Assembly (NCBI GenBank): GCA_934120135.1
Contig: CAKOTK010000001.1
Span: 62,001 to 126,000, forward strand
Length of the DNA: 64,000 nt
Direction of reading: 5' to 3'
Source: an uncultured Clostridia bacterium
GTDB lineage: Bacteria; Bacillota; Clostridia; TANB77; CAG-508
The notes under the pieces are model-generated. The model made no database searches, had not been told where the DNA came from, and saw only the letters and a list, made by a program, of their open reading frames with translations. Numbering within the stretch: the stretch's first letter is position 1; every line of letters begins with the position of its first letter. Of the stretch, positions 25,387 to 33,835 are shown in pieces. A program made the translations under genes and the position numbers.

Positions 25387-27152
25387 TATTTTTGTTCTTT
25401 TAATCTTAAATATCCAACTTCTACCCATCTGTTATATGCTAAATTCAAATTAAACAATACCTTAGGTTTAGAACCTGCTCTGTTTTTGTCTACAACACAT
25501 GCATAATATCTTTCATCTGGATCTTTGTATTCTTTTAAAGGATAGTATGTATCACTAACTTCTTCTAAAGAATATTCATAATCTTTAAGTGTTCTATTAT
25601 CTATTTGTTTTATTAAGCAAAGTGTATCTAAAACCTCTTTTACTGTTCTACTTTCTGATAAATCATTGATTGTTAAGTTTATTGGCAATGTAGGTGTTTC
25701 TGTAATCTGCATTGTATATCCTATAAATATATTTAAGTTTTGTGCTAAATTAGATATAATTGTAGCAGTCTTCTTGATTTCTTCGCTTTTTCCTATGTTT
25801 TGAGTATCTGTTTTCATTGTATCATAAAACATATACTCTATCTTTTCTTTATAATAGTAATTTGTAATTACTTTTTTTAACTCGTCATTTGTGTGGTCTG
25901 TAATATTTATAAAATATATACAGTTATTTAGTTGCTCATTTAGCCAATCTGTTGCTTTAACTGTTTTATTGAATTCAGTTGATATTTTTGAAAGTCTTTT
26001 TATAAATTGTTCTCTCGTCTCTTTTTCATTTTGTAATACAAATCCATTTTCGTCAACATCTGCATCTTTAGGATTATCTGGTCTAAATTTAAATTCAAGT
26101 AGCTCTCCTTCTGATTTTACAATTTTTTGTCCGTGTAACTTTTGAATTTCTGGATTATTTAGAATAGTAGTTATTAAACATAGCTTCATTTTTTCTTCAG
26201 ACATTTCATTTGAGATAATTAACACTTTCTTTTTATGCATAAACGCTATGTTAGCGACTAAATTTATTGTAAATCTACTTTTCCCAGAGTTTGATGGCAT
26301 AGCAAATGCCATTGTTTCTCCTTTTCTTATTCCTTTAAATACACTACTTAATATAGGAAACGGAAAATCTAGGCCTGATGTCAATTCATTTTGTCCTTTT
26401 ACTAAGAAATCTGTAACATTTGAATTTAATATTGCTTGTTTAAATTTACCTGTAACAGTAACTTGATTTATTGCTGCTTCAACTTCTTCTACTGACATAC
26501 TATCATATAGACTATAGTGCCTTATTTCAGCAATTTTATCTTGTGTTTCCTTAATAGGCATACTTTTATATCTTTTTCTTAATATAAAAAGCTTTTTTAA
26601 TTCTATGTAGACTTTTTCAAAATCATAAGAACCATGTGCATATGTAGATTTTAGCTCTTCTTTTAAGTCCATTATTTCTTTGGTTACTTTTCCAAAGTTA
26701 AAATTGTTTTTAGCTTCTTCTGAAGAATATTTTGCACCATCTGTAAACAAAATTCCTTTGTATATATTTATTAAATCCTCATTATCAAACAAGCAATCTT
26801 CAAATACAAAGTAATACATACTTATTGACTTAGGATTATTTAATAATAAGCCTATATATGTTCTTTCTAGTTTCTCATCTTGTAATTCTTCTGGGTATGT
26901 ACTTTCTTCTGAATTATCATCTGCATTTTTCTTTGTTTTTCCAGTTTTTTTCACATTTTCTTTTGTTCCTTCTGCTTCTTTACTTTTAGCTTGTCTTTCA
27001 TTAAATATCTGTAACTTTTCCATTGCCTCTGCAATTTCATTGTTTGCTAAATCTTGTTTTATTTCTTCAAGTAATCTTCTATCTTCTTCCTTTTTTACAT
27101 GTATTTGTTCTAGAGATGCTAATAATTGATTTATTCTTTCATTTCCTTCCAT
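25386..27152 (-). CDS. DnaB-like RecA-fold ATPase
   Basis: 588 residues. Residues 1-60 are helical. Residues 60-80 are a Lys/Asp/Glu-rich linker. A small N-terminal region (90-200) resembles the DnaB N-terminal domain (L-E-R-T-Y-I-G-L-L-L-N-N-P). From about 265 comes a DnaB C-terminal-like RecA core: L-T-S-G-L-D-F-P-F-P, Walker A-like M-P-S-N-S-G-K-S-R, I-I-S-N-E-M-S motif, Walker B-like Y-M-F-Y-D-T, and V-D-K-N-R-A-G-S-K with a C-terminal L-A-Y-N-R-W. It differs from replicative DnaB by a ~60-residue insert after the I-S-N-E-M-S motif, so it is a paralog of unknown job rather than the replication helicase. The location opposite the ger operon gives no hint. Confidence 0.75.
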   Translation of the reverse strand: MEGNERINQLLASLEQIHVKKEEDRRLLEEIKQDLANNEIAEAMEKLQIFNERQAKSKEAEGTKENVKKTGKTKKNADDNSEESTYPEELQDEKLERTYIGLLLNNPKSISMYYFVFEDCLFDNEDLINIYKGILFTDGAKYSSEEAKNNFNFGKVTKEIMDLKEELKSTYAHGSYDFEKVYIELKKLFILRKRYKSMPIKETQDKIAEIRHYSLYDSMSVEEVEAAINQVTVTGKFKQAILNSNVTDFLVKGQNELTSGLDFPFPILSSVFKGIRKGETMAFAMPSNSGKSRFTINLVANIAFMHKKKVLIISNEMSEEKMKLCLITTILNNPEIQKLHGQKIVKSEGELLEFKFRPDNPKDADVDENGFVLQNEKETREQFIKRLSKISTEFNKTVKATDWLNEQLNNCIYFINITDHTNDELKKVITNYYYKEKIEYMFYDTMKTDTQNIGKSEEIKKTATIISNLAQNLNIFIGYTMQITETPTLPINLTINDLSESRTVKEVLDTLCLIKQIDNRTLKDYEYSLEEVSDTYYPLKEYKDPDERYYACVVDKNRAGSKPKVLFNLNLAYNRWVEVGYLRLKEQK

Positions 27153-27255
27153 GTTTTCTCCACCTTTAAAAAAATATTTACTATTTTTTTATATCACATA
27201 TCATTGAAAAAAACAAGTATTTATCAATTAAACACTCCATAGATTGACATTTTTT

Positions 27256-27286
27256 TGAATATTTTTTCATGTTATGGAAAATAATA
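27256..27286 (+). promoter_or_regulatory. Possible sigma-G promoter of the gerA operon
   Basis: TGAATA (27256-27261), an 18-nt spacer and AATAATA (27280-27286), 31 nt before the gerA ATG. Resembles the motif before gpr. Confidence 0.4.
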
Positions 27287-27316
27287 AATGTAGAATTTTT
27301 ATGTTTTGGAGTTATT

Positions 27317-29041
27317 ATGAGTTTTAAAGATAAGCTTACAAATATAGTTAAAAGTGTGTTTGATTCACCTGACCAAAATGAATATAATTTTACCTTATCT
27401 AGCCCTTATGAAAATGATGGCAACAATGTTAGTATGACTCCTGAGGAGCTTGATAAAAATGAGGAAATATTTGAGGCTGAGAACATTTTTCCTAGCCTTT
27501 CTGTTAATCTTGAGTATGTTAAAGTTAAATATAATCTTTTAATAAATAGTGATATTATTGTTAGAGAGTTCACTCTAACAGCCAGAAATAGGCAATACCA
27601 AGCTTTTCTTCTTTTGATTGATGGTATGGTAGATTCTCAACTTGTAAATGATAATGTGCTAGAGGCTCTTATGATGCGTAATAGAGCTAATATTTTTGAT
27701 GGTGAACAAAATCAGGTTATAAATGAGGCTAAGACAAATAATATTACTGTTAGAAAAGTTAAAAAGTTTGATTTAGAAACATATATATCTGACTGTTTGC
27801 TCCCTCAAAATAGTGTTAAAAAAGTTAATTATTTTAAAGATGCTTTTGATGGAGTTAATATGGGGGACTGTCTACTTTTTGTTGATACTCTTGGGATTGC
27901 CTATGATATAGATGTAAAAGGTTTTAAACAAAGAGGTGTTGAGCCTCCTAATAATGAGGTCATTATTAAAGGACCTCAAGAAGGATTTGTTGAGAATATT
28001 CGTACTAATACTTCTTTACTTCGTCGAATTATCAATAATGAAAATCTAATAATAGAAAGTATTGAGGTTGGTAATTTAAGTAAAACAAAATGTTGTATTT
28101 GTTATATGCAAGATATTGCAAATGCTGATTTAGTTGCAGAGGTAAAATACAGAGTTAGCAATCTAAAAATTGATACTTTGCTTTCTAGTGGTGAACTTCA
28201 GCAATTGATCGAAGATAAAAACAATTACACAATTCCACAAATAATATCCACAGAAAGACCTGATAAGGCTGCTAAGCATTTATATAGTGGCAAAGTAGTA
28301 GTTATAGTTAATGGAAATCCTTATGTTCTTATTATGCCAGCTACTTTTACCGATTTTATTGCATCACCTGAAGATAGCAATTTAAAATTTCAGTTTGCAA
28401 ATTTTTCAAAAATTTTGCGCTTAATCTCGATTTTTATAACACTACTTCTTCCTGGATTATATGTTGCAATTTCAGATTTTCATCAAGAGCTACTTCCAAC
28501 TGAATTGCTATTTTCTGTAATTGCCTCAAGAGAAAATGTTCCATTTCCTATTATTTTTGAAATTTTACTTATGGAAATTTCTTTTGAACTTATTCGTGAA
28601 GCTGGGTTAAGGGTTCCCTCTCCTATTGGTCCAACTATAGGTATTGTTGGTGCTTTGGTTTTAGGACAAGCTGCTGTTAGTGCTGATATTGTAAGCCCTA
28701 TTTTAATCATTGTTGTTGCAATTACTGGTATAGCATCTTTTGCCATTCCTGATTTTTACTTTGGCTATCATTTGAGAATACTAAGGTTTGGCTTTATCCT
28801 TTTAGGGTATATTGCAGGATTTTTCGGAATTGCTGTTGGGCTTTGTGTATATGCTACCATTTTGTGCAGTATCAAATCTTTTGGAGTTCCATTTATGGCA
28901 CCATATAGCCCTATTACAAATATAAATGAAAGTGGATTTTTCTTAGACCCAATGTGGAAACGTGAAAAAAGACCTGATTATTTAAATACCAAAAAGCAAA
29001 ACTCACAGTCTCACATAAGTAGAACTTGGAAATATAAATAG
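27317..29041 (+). CDS. gerAA: Spore germination protein GerA family, A subunit
   Basis: 574 residues from the ATG at 27317, which has TGGAG 6 nt upstream; the in-frame ATG at 27269 has none. The A subunit of a germinant receptor sits in the inner spore membrane. It has an N-terminal soluble domain (1-320, with D-G-M-V-D-S, D-C-L-L-F-V-D and R-R-I-I-N-N-E-N motifs) and a C-terminal membrane domain with about five helices (R-E-A-G-L-R-V-P-S-P-I-G-P-T-I-G-I-V-G motif). Operon order A-B-C is standard. Confidence 0.96.
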   Translation: MSFKDKLTNIVKSVFDSPDQNEYNFTLSSPYENDGNNVSMTPEELDKNEEIFEAENIFPSLSVNLEYVKVKYNLLINSDIIVREFTLTARNRQYQAFLLLIDGMVDSQLVNDNVLEALMMRNRANIFDGEQNQVINEAKTNNITVRKVKKFDLETYISDCLLPQNSVKKVNYFKDAFDGVNMGDCLLFVDTLGIAYDIDVKGFKQRGVEPPNNEVIIKGPQEGFVENIRTNTSLLRRIINNENLIIESIEVGNLSKTKCCICYMQDIANADLVAEVKYRVSNLKIDTLLSSGELQQLIEDKNNYTIPQIISTERPDKAAKHLYSGKVVVIVNGNPYVLIMPATFTDFIASPEDSNLKFQFANFSKILRLISIFITLLLPGLYVAISDFHQELLPTELLFSVIASRENVPFPIIFEILLMEISFELIREAGLRVPSPIGPTIGIVGALVLGQAAVSADIVSPILIIVVAITGIASFAIPDFYFGYHLRILRFGFILLGYIAGFFGIAVGLCVYATILCSIKSFGVPFMAPYSPITNINESGFFLDPMWKREKRPDYLNTKKQNSQSHISRTWKYK

Positions 29042-29055
29042 AAAGGAGCAGTTTT

Positions 29056-30174
29056 ATGACAGAACAAAAATTAGGAAAATGGGAAGCAATTATTTTAATT
29101 GTTGCTATTGTTATAAATCACATAATTTTAGGCTTACCCAGAAGTATTGTAGCTGAACACGCTTCTGCTTCTATTCTTAATGTTATATATATTAGTGCTA
29201 TTGTAATAATCCTAATCTTCTTGATTTGTAAGTTATTAGAGAGTTTTCCTGGTTTAGATATTATAGATATTGCCGAATTTTTAGGTGGCAAGGTTTTAAA
29301 AATAGGTATTTCAATTTTATTTTTACTTTATATTACTTTTATTACTGGAATATTGCTTAGAAGTTTTTCAGAGGGGCTAAAGCTTATATTCTTCCCTAGA
29401 ACTTCTTTGCCTATAATTATGATTTTGTTTTTTATTGCTATTGTAATTATGAATAAGCTTAATATTGTTTCTATTGCACGTGCCAATTTATTTTTTACCA
29501 TATTAGTTGCTGTTAGTATGATTTTTATATTTATAGGAAATTGGAAGGACCTTACCTTTCAAAAGATTTTCCCTATTTTAGGGAATGGTGCTTATACAAC
29601 ATTTTTTAGTGGGTTAAGCGATTTATTTGCTTTTGGTGGAATTGCTTGTATATACCTTCTTCCACCTTATTTGAAGAATCAAAAAGATTTTAAAAAGGTA
29701 GCTTATACATCTGTTGGACTTTCTGCATTTTTCTTACTAATTAGTGTGGCAACCTTACTTTTTATTTTTCCACCTACAATTATAGAGCAACAAATATTTC
29801 CTATTTATTTAGCATCTCGTTTTATAGATTTTAGTAGATTTTTTCAAAGGTTAGATGCATTATTTTTACTTATTTGGCTACTCTCTATCATATGTTATTT
29901 GGCAATTGTACTATACTTTTCTACTAGCATATTTAAAAGAGTTACAAATTTGAAATATTCAAAATGGATTTCTACTTTGTTTGCTTTATTTATATTTGGA
30001 ACTGCTTTAATTCCTAAAAATATGCAGGAAATAAGATTTCTAGAAAATACTGTATACAGATATATTATTTTAATTTTAGTATTTGCCTTGAGTATTATTA
30101 TTTTAGTTTTGGCTAATATTAAATATTTACGAAGTCAAAAAATGAAAGGAATTGTTAATGAAAAACGCATATAA
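29056..30174 (+). CDS. gerAB: Spore germination protein GerB family (endospore permease)
   Basis: 372 residues, ten predicted membrane helices, APC-superfamily-like. The N-terminal G-K-W-E-A-I region and G-L-P-R-S motif fit the Spore_permease family, the germinant-sensing subunit. GAAAGGAGC lies before the start. It overlaps the C-subunit start by 17 nt. Confidence 0.94.
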   Translation: MTEQKLGKWEAIILIVAIVINHIILGLPRSIVAEHASASILNVIYISAIVIILIFLICKLLESFPGLDIIDIAEFLGGKVLKIGISILFLLYITFITGILLRSFSEGLKLIFFPRTSLPIIMILFFIAIVIMNKLNIVSIARANLFFTILVAVSMIFIFIGNWKDLTFQKIFPILGNGAYTTFFSGLSDLFAFGGIACIYLLPPYLKNQKDFKKVAYTSVGLSAFFLLISVATLLFIFPPTIIEQQIFPIYLASRFIDFSRFFQRLDALFLLIWLLSIICYLAIVLYFSTSIFKRVTNLKYSKWISTLFALFIFGTALIPKNMQEIRFLENTVYRYIILILVFALSIIILVLANIKYLRSQKMKGIVNEKRI

Positions 30175-31376
30175 GTATATTTTGATTATATTGGTTGTAA
30201 TATTATTTTCTTTTGCATTTACAAGTAGTCACCGTATTCAAAGTATAGATGATTTAACTTATATTGTTGCACTAGGCATAGATGTTGGAAATACAGAAAG
30301 ATTAAAAGTTACATTTCAATTTACTAAACCAAGTGCCTCTTCTGGTGAGGGCTCTTCAAATGAAAGCTCTTCTATAATTATGGATACAATAGAGGCTCCT
30401 TCTATTGACGCTGCACTTAATTTAATAAATACTTATTCTAGTAAAGAAATAAACTTGTCTCATTGTAAGCTTATAATATTTTCTGAAAAAATTGCAATGT
30501 CTGGAATTAAAGAAGAAATATTTTCTTTAGCTAACAAAGTACAAATTAGACCTGATACCAATATTCTTATAACCACTTCATCTGCTAGGGATTATATTGC
30601 AAGTGTAAAACCAACTTTGGACAATTTAATAACGAAGTTTTATGCTACATTTCCCAATTCTAGTGAATATACTGGATATATTGTAGATGCTAATCTTGGA
30701 CAATTTATGAATAAAATAACATCTCTTGCTTCTCAACCTGTTGCACTTCTACGGCAATGTAATTTCTAAAGCTGATTCTAATCAGTCTTCTAACAATAAA
30801 AGTTCTGATGATTCTGGTAGTGAGATTTTAGAGGCAAAAAATGGTGTTGAAAATGTTGGTACTGCAGTGTTTAGACAAGATAAGCTTGTTGGTACCTTAA
30901 CTCCTTTAGAAACTGTTGCTCACTTGATTGTTACTGGTAAAGTTAAGAGCTGTAATATTTCAATGCCAGACCCTGAAGATAAAGAAAATTTAATTGATTT
31001 ATATTTTGATTTTACTACAAAGCCTAAAATTGATGTTTCACTTGTAAATGGAACGCCTTATATAAAAATAAAGGTTAAGGGAAATGCAACTATTTCTTCT
31101 ATTAAGCAATTATCTAATACTAATACTGAACAGCAAATAAAACTAACTCAGGAATATGCTAATAATTATTTAGAGAAATTACTTTTACATTATTTATATA
31201 AAACTTCAAAAGAATTGAAGTCTGATTGTAGTGGTTTTGGTAATTATGCTTTAAAAAATTTTAAAACTATGCAAGAATTAGAGAATTATAACTGGTTACA
31301 ACATTATCAAGATTCATTTTTTAAGGTTGAACCTGAAGTTGTAGTTGATTCAGGATTTTTGCTAACAGGAATTTAA
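30158..31376 (+). pseudogene. gerAC: Ger(x)C-family germination lipoprotein, interrupted by a frameshift
   Basis: Two overlapping open frames together make one GerAC. The first (ATG 30158, AAAGGA upstream) covers the N-terminal hydrophobic segment, I-D-D-L-T-Y-I-V-A-L-G-I-D and domain 1, and ends after S-Q-P-V-A. The second continues with F-Y-G-N-V-I-S-K and runs through domains 2-3 to the stop at 31376. One extra base around 30746 (C, before TTCTACGGC) explains the break. The typical lipobox Cys is not obvious (the segment reads F-A-F-T-S-S). Error or real mutation cannot be told from the sequence. Confidence 0.88.
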
Positions 31377-31388
31377 AAGGAGATTTTT

Positions 31389-31559
31389 ATGGTTGTAGAT
31401 TTTTTAGTGTTTTTATTTGCATTACTTGCTTTGGTTGAAAGCGTTAGTTATGGGTTTTATGAGGTTGTAGTAAACAAAAATAAGCCCGGAGGCTTAATTT
31501 TGATCTTTCTTACTATTATAGGCTTTGCATTTGCTGTTACAATGTATTTTATATACTAA
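31389..31559 (+). CDS. Small two-helix membrane protein in the ger operon (D-subunit candidate)
   Basis: 56 residues, starting 12 nt after the gerAC stop with AAAGGAG upstream of the ATG. Residues 3-25 and 34-56 are hydrophobic helices joined by a short N-K-N-K-P-G-G loop. Small two-helix proteins (GerD-subunit or 2Duf-type) are encoded in or beside several Bacillus germinant-receptor operons and modulate receptor function. The position and topology fit; sequence homology was not tested. Confidence 0.7.
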   Translation: MVVDFLVFLFALLALVESVSYGFYEVVVNKNKPGGLILIFLTIIGFAFAVTMYFIY

Positions 31560-31562
31560 AAC

Positions 31563-31659
31563 GTGCCAATGGGGACGGAGAATTTTGGCACACTTCTTAT
31601 TAAGAACAACATTACAATTTAACTAAAAGTGTGCCAAAATTCTCCGTCCCCATTGGCAC
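31563..31659. repeat. Perfect 33-bp inverted repeat with GGGGACGG core (REP-like pair)
   Basis: Arms 31563-31595 and 31627-31659 are exact reverse complements. Each arm is itself a small hairpin (GTGCCAA / TTGGCAC around a loop holding GGGGACGG), so the unit looks like two head-to-head REP sequences. It separates the ger operon from converging rnr and is followed by ATTTTTAA on the + strand, so it may also terminate transcription. Confidence 0.85.
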
Positions 31660-31663
31660 ATTT

Positions 31664-33469
31664 TTAACTTGAAATTTTTTCAAAGTCTACTTTTCTTGTT
31701 AGTTTGTCTGCGAAGATTACACGTACTTTTATACTGTCACCTATTTTATATATCTTCTTGCTTTTTTCTCCTTGAAGTGTTTTCTTTTCTTCGTCATATA
31801 TAAAGTATTCGTTTCCTAAATCGTCAAAACGTATTAGTCCTTCTACTGTGTTTGGAATTTCTACAAACATTCCAAATGATGTTATACTTGAAATAATTCC
31901 TTCGTATTCTTCGCCTATTTTGCTTTGCATATATTCAGCTTTTTTAATTGCGTCTGCATCTCGCTCTACTTTTTGTGCAATTTTTTCTCTTTCAGATGAA
32001 CGTTCTGCATATTTTACTGCTTGACTACTATATTTTTCTATTTCATTTTCTTTTAGTTGATAGTTTTCTTCTAAGTATTTTGATATTATTCTGTGTATGA
32101 ATAAGTCTGGGTATCTTCTTATTGGTGATGTGAAGTGGCAATAGTATTTACTTGCAATTCCAAAGTGGCCTTTGTTTTCTGCTTCATATCTTGCTACTTT
32201 TAGAGTTCTTAGTATAAGGTTTGATACTACTCTTTCTTCTGGTTTCCCTTTAACTTTTTCTAAAACTTCTGCAAATGCTTTTGGATGTATATTGTCTTTG
32301 TTTCCTTTTATTTTATATCCTAAATTCCATAAGAATTTATTTAGTTCTGCTATTTTTTCTTCGTCTGGTACCTCATGCACACGATATATAAATGGAGCCT
32401 CTAACCAATAAAATTTTTCTGCTACTGTTTCATTTGCAGTTAGCATAAATTGCTCTATAATTTCATTTGCAAAATACATTTCATATTTGTCTACATTTAT
32501 TGCTACTCCTTGTTCGTCTAATATTATTTTGCTTTCTGGAATATCTAAATTTAAGCTTCCTGCTTTTGTTCTTCTTTGTTTTAATATATTTGCAAGTTCT
32601 GCCATTCTTTTAAAGTGTTCAAAGTATGGTTCACATTCTTTTAATAATTTTTGTTTTGCTTCTGGTTTAAATATACCCTTATCTTCTGCTCCTTCTATTT
32701 CGTCTAGTAGAGTTTGTACCTCTTTGTAACTCATTCTTCTAGTTACTTTTATTACACTTTTTTGTATGTCTGAAGATACTACTTCTCCTTTTTTGTTTAT
32801 TTCCATTAAAACAGTTATTGCAAATCTATCTTCTTTTTGATTTAAACTACATATTCCATTTGATAGCTCTTTTGGAAGCATTGGTATTACTCTATCTAAC
32901 ATATATATGCTAGTACCTCTAATTATTGCTTCTTTATCAAGTTTAGATTTTTCTTGCACATAATAGCTAACATCTGCAATAGACACATTTAAAAGATAAT
33001 TTCCATTTTTTAATTTTTCTACTGATACTGCATCATCTAAGTCTTTTGCGTCTTCTCCATCAATAGTAAATATTATTTTATTTCTTAAATCTAATCTATT
33101 TGGAATGTCTTTTTTAGCTACTTCTTGTTTTATTGCTTTTGCTTCGTTTATAACTGCCTCTGGAAATTCATATGGCAAGTCATAGTCTTTTACTAACGAA
33201 AGCATGTCCACTCCTGCTTGATTTATATTGCCTAGTATTTCAATTATTTTGCCTTCTGCTTTTCTATTTTTTTCAGGTAATTTTAATATTTGCACTACTA
33301 CCTTTTGATTATTTTTAGCCTTTTTGCTATTCTTTTTAGATATGTATATATCTGCTTTTATTTTTCTATCATCAAGCACAACAAAACCGAAGTTTTTACT
33401 TTTTTGAAAAACTCCTACATACTTATCTTTTTCAAATTCTTGATTATCCTTCTTTAACTCTTCTTTCAT
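31664..33469 (-). CDS. rnr: Ribonuclease R (RNB-family 3'-5' exoribonuclease)
   Basis: 601 residues, shorter than the usual 700-800. It begins directly in a cold-shock domain (G-V-F-Q-K-S-K-N-F-G-F-V), so the helix-turn-helix N-terminus of long RNase R is missing. The RNB core is intact: F-T-I-D-G-E-D-A-K-D-L-D-D-A-V metal site, and G-I-A-S-K-Y-Y-C-H-F-T-S-P-I-R-R-Y-P-D-L. An S1 domain ends the protein without the long basic tail. rnr commonly follows secG; here a pilin-like gene separates them, and smpB is not downstream. Confidence 0.95.
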   Translation of the reverse strand: MKEELKKDNQEFEKDKYVGVFQKSKNFGFVVLDDRKIKADIYISKKNSKKAKNNQKVVVQILKLPEKNRKAEGKIIEILGNINQAGVDMLSLVKDYDLPYEFPEAVINEAKAIKQEVAKKDIPNRLDLRNKIIFTIDGEDAKDLDDAVSVEKLKNGNYLLNVSIADVSYYVQEKSKLDKEAIIRGTSIYMLDRVIPMLPKELSNGICSLNQKEDRFAITVLMEINKKGEVVSSDIQKSVIKVTRRMSYKEVQTLLDEIEGAEDKGIFKPEAKQKLLKECEPYFEHFKRMAELANILKQRRTKAGSLNLDIPESKIILDEQGVAINVDKYEMYFANEIIEQFMLTANETVAEKFYWLEAPFIYRVHEVPDEEKIAELNKFLWNLGYKIKGNKDNIHPKAFAEVLEKVKGKPEERVVSNLILRTLKVARYEAENKGHFGIASKYYCHFTSPIRRYPDLFIHRIISKYLEENYQLKENEIEKYSSQAVKYAERSSEREKIAQKVERDADAIKKAEYMQSKIGEEYEGIISSITSFGMFVEIPNTVEGLIRFDDLGNEYFIYDEEKKTLQGEKSKKIYKIGDSIKVRVIFADKLTRKVDFEKISS

Positions 33470-33835
33470 ACTTTTCCTTTACTTTTATTATCATTCTCTA
33501 TTTTCTAATAATATATTCCTCTTTTCAATAATATTATAAAATGGAATATTAGCTAATTATCTCTTTTATGAAAATATAGGATCTATTTTCATAGATCCCA
33601 CATTTTACTATAATTAACATTTTTTCACCTATCCATTTATTAGACGCAAATAGGGTTGCGACTCACATTTTTAATAATAGTAGATATATAAATATCCACT
33701 ATTATTATATATATTATAACTTTTTTTATTATAAAAAGTCAATACATTTTTATGTTTGTTGTTTCTTAAACACATGCATTAGCGCTAACATCGTATTTAA
33801 TTCATTCTTTTTGGTTCATTGAACCAGTGCCAGTG
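33470..33835. other. 366-nt intergenic region between the pilin-like gene and rnr
   Basis: AT-rich, no ORF or RNA gene recognised. It holds hairpins at about 33577-33599 (GGATCTA/TAGATCC) and 33684-33716 (AATAATAGT/ACTATTATT), a CGCAA/TTGCG stem near 33645, and the TGGTTCA/TGAACCA palindrome just after the pilin-like stop codon. I searched it for an adenine-rich template copy of the gene's 3' end and for reverse-transcriptase codons and saw neither. Confidence 0.6.
33812..33826. repeat. Short palindrome after the variable-looking 3' end
   Basis: TGGTTCA-T-TGAACCA, 7-bp arms, 10 nt downstream of the stop codon of the pilin/lectin-fold gene. Hairpins in this place follow the variable repeat in several diversity-generating retroelements, but the stem is short. 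Confidence 0.5.

Noticed and set aside
30152..31376. gerAC region as two separate genes
   Set aside because: The two frames encode adjacent parts of one Ger(x)C protein and the second has no ribosome site.
33470..33835. Template repeat or reverse transcriptase of a DGR beside its target
   Set aside because: No near-copy of the gene's 3' end and no RT motif could be read in this gap.
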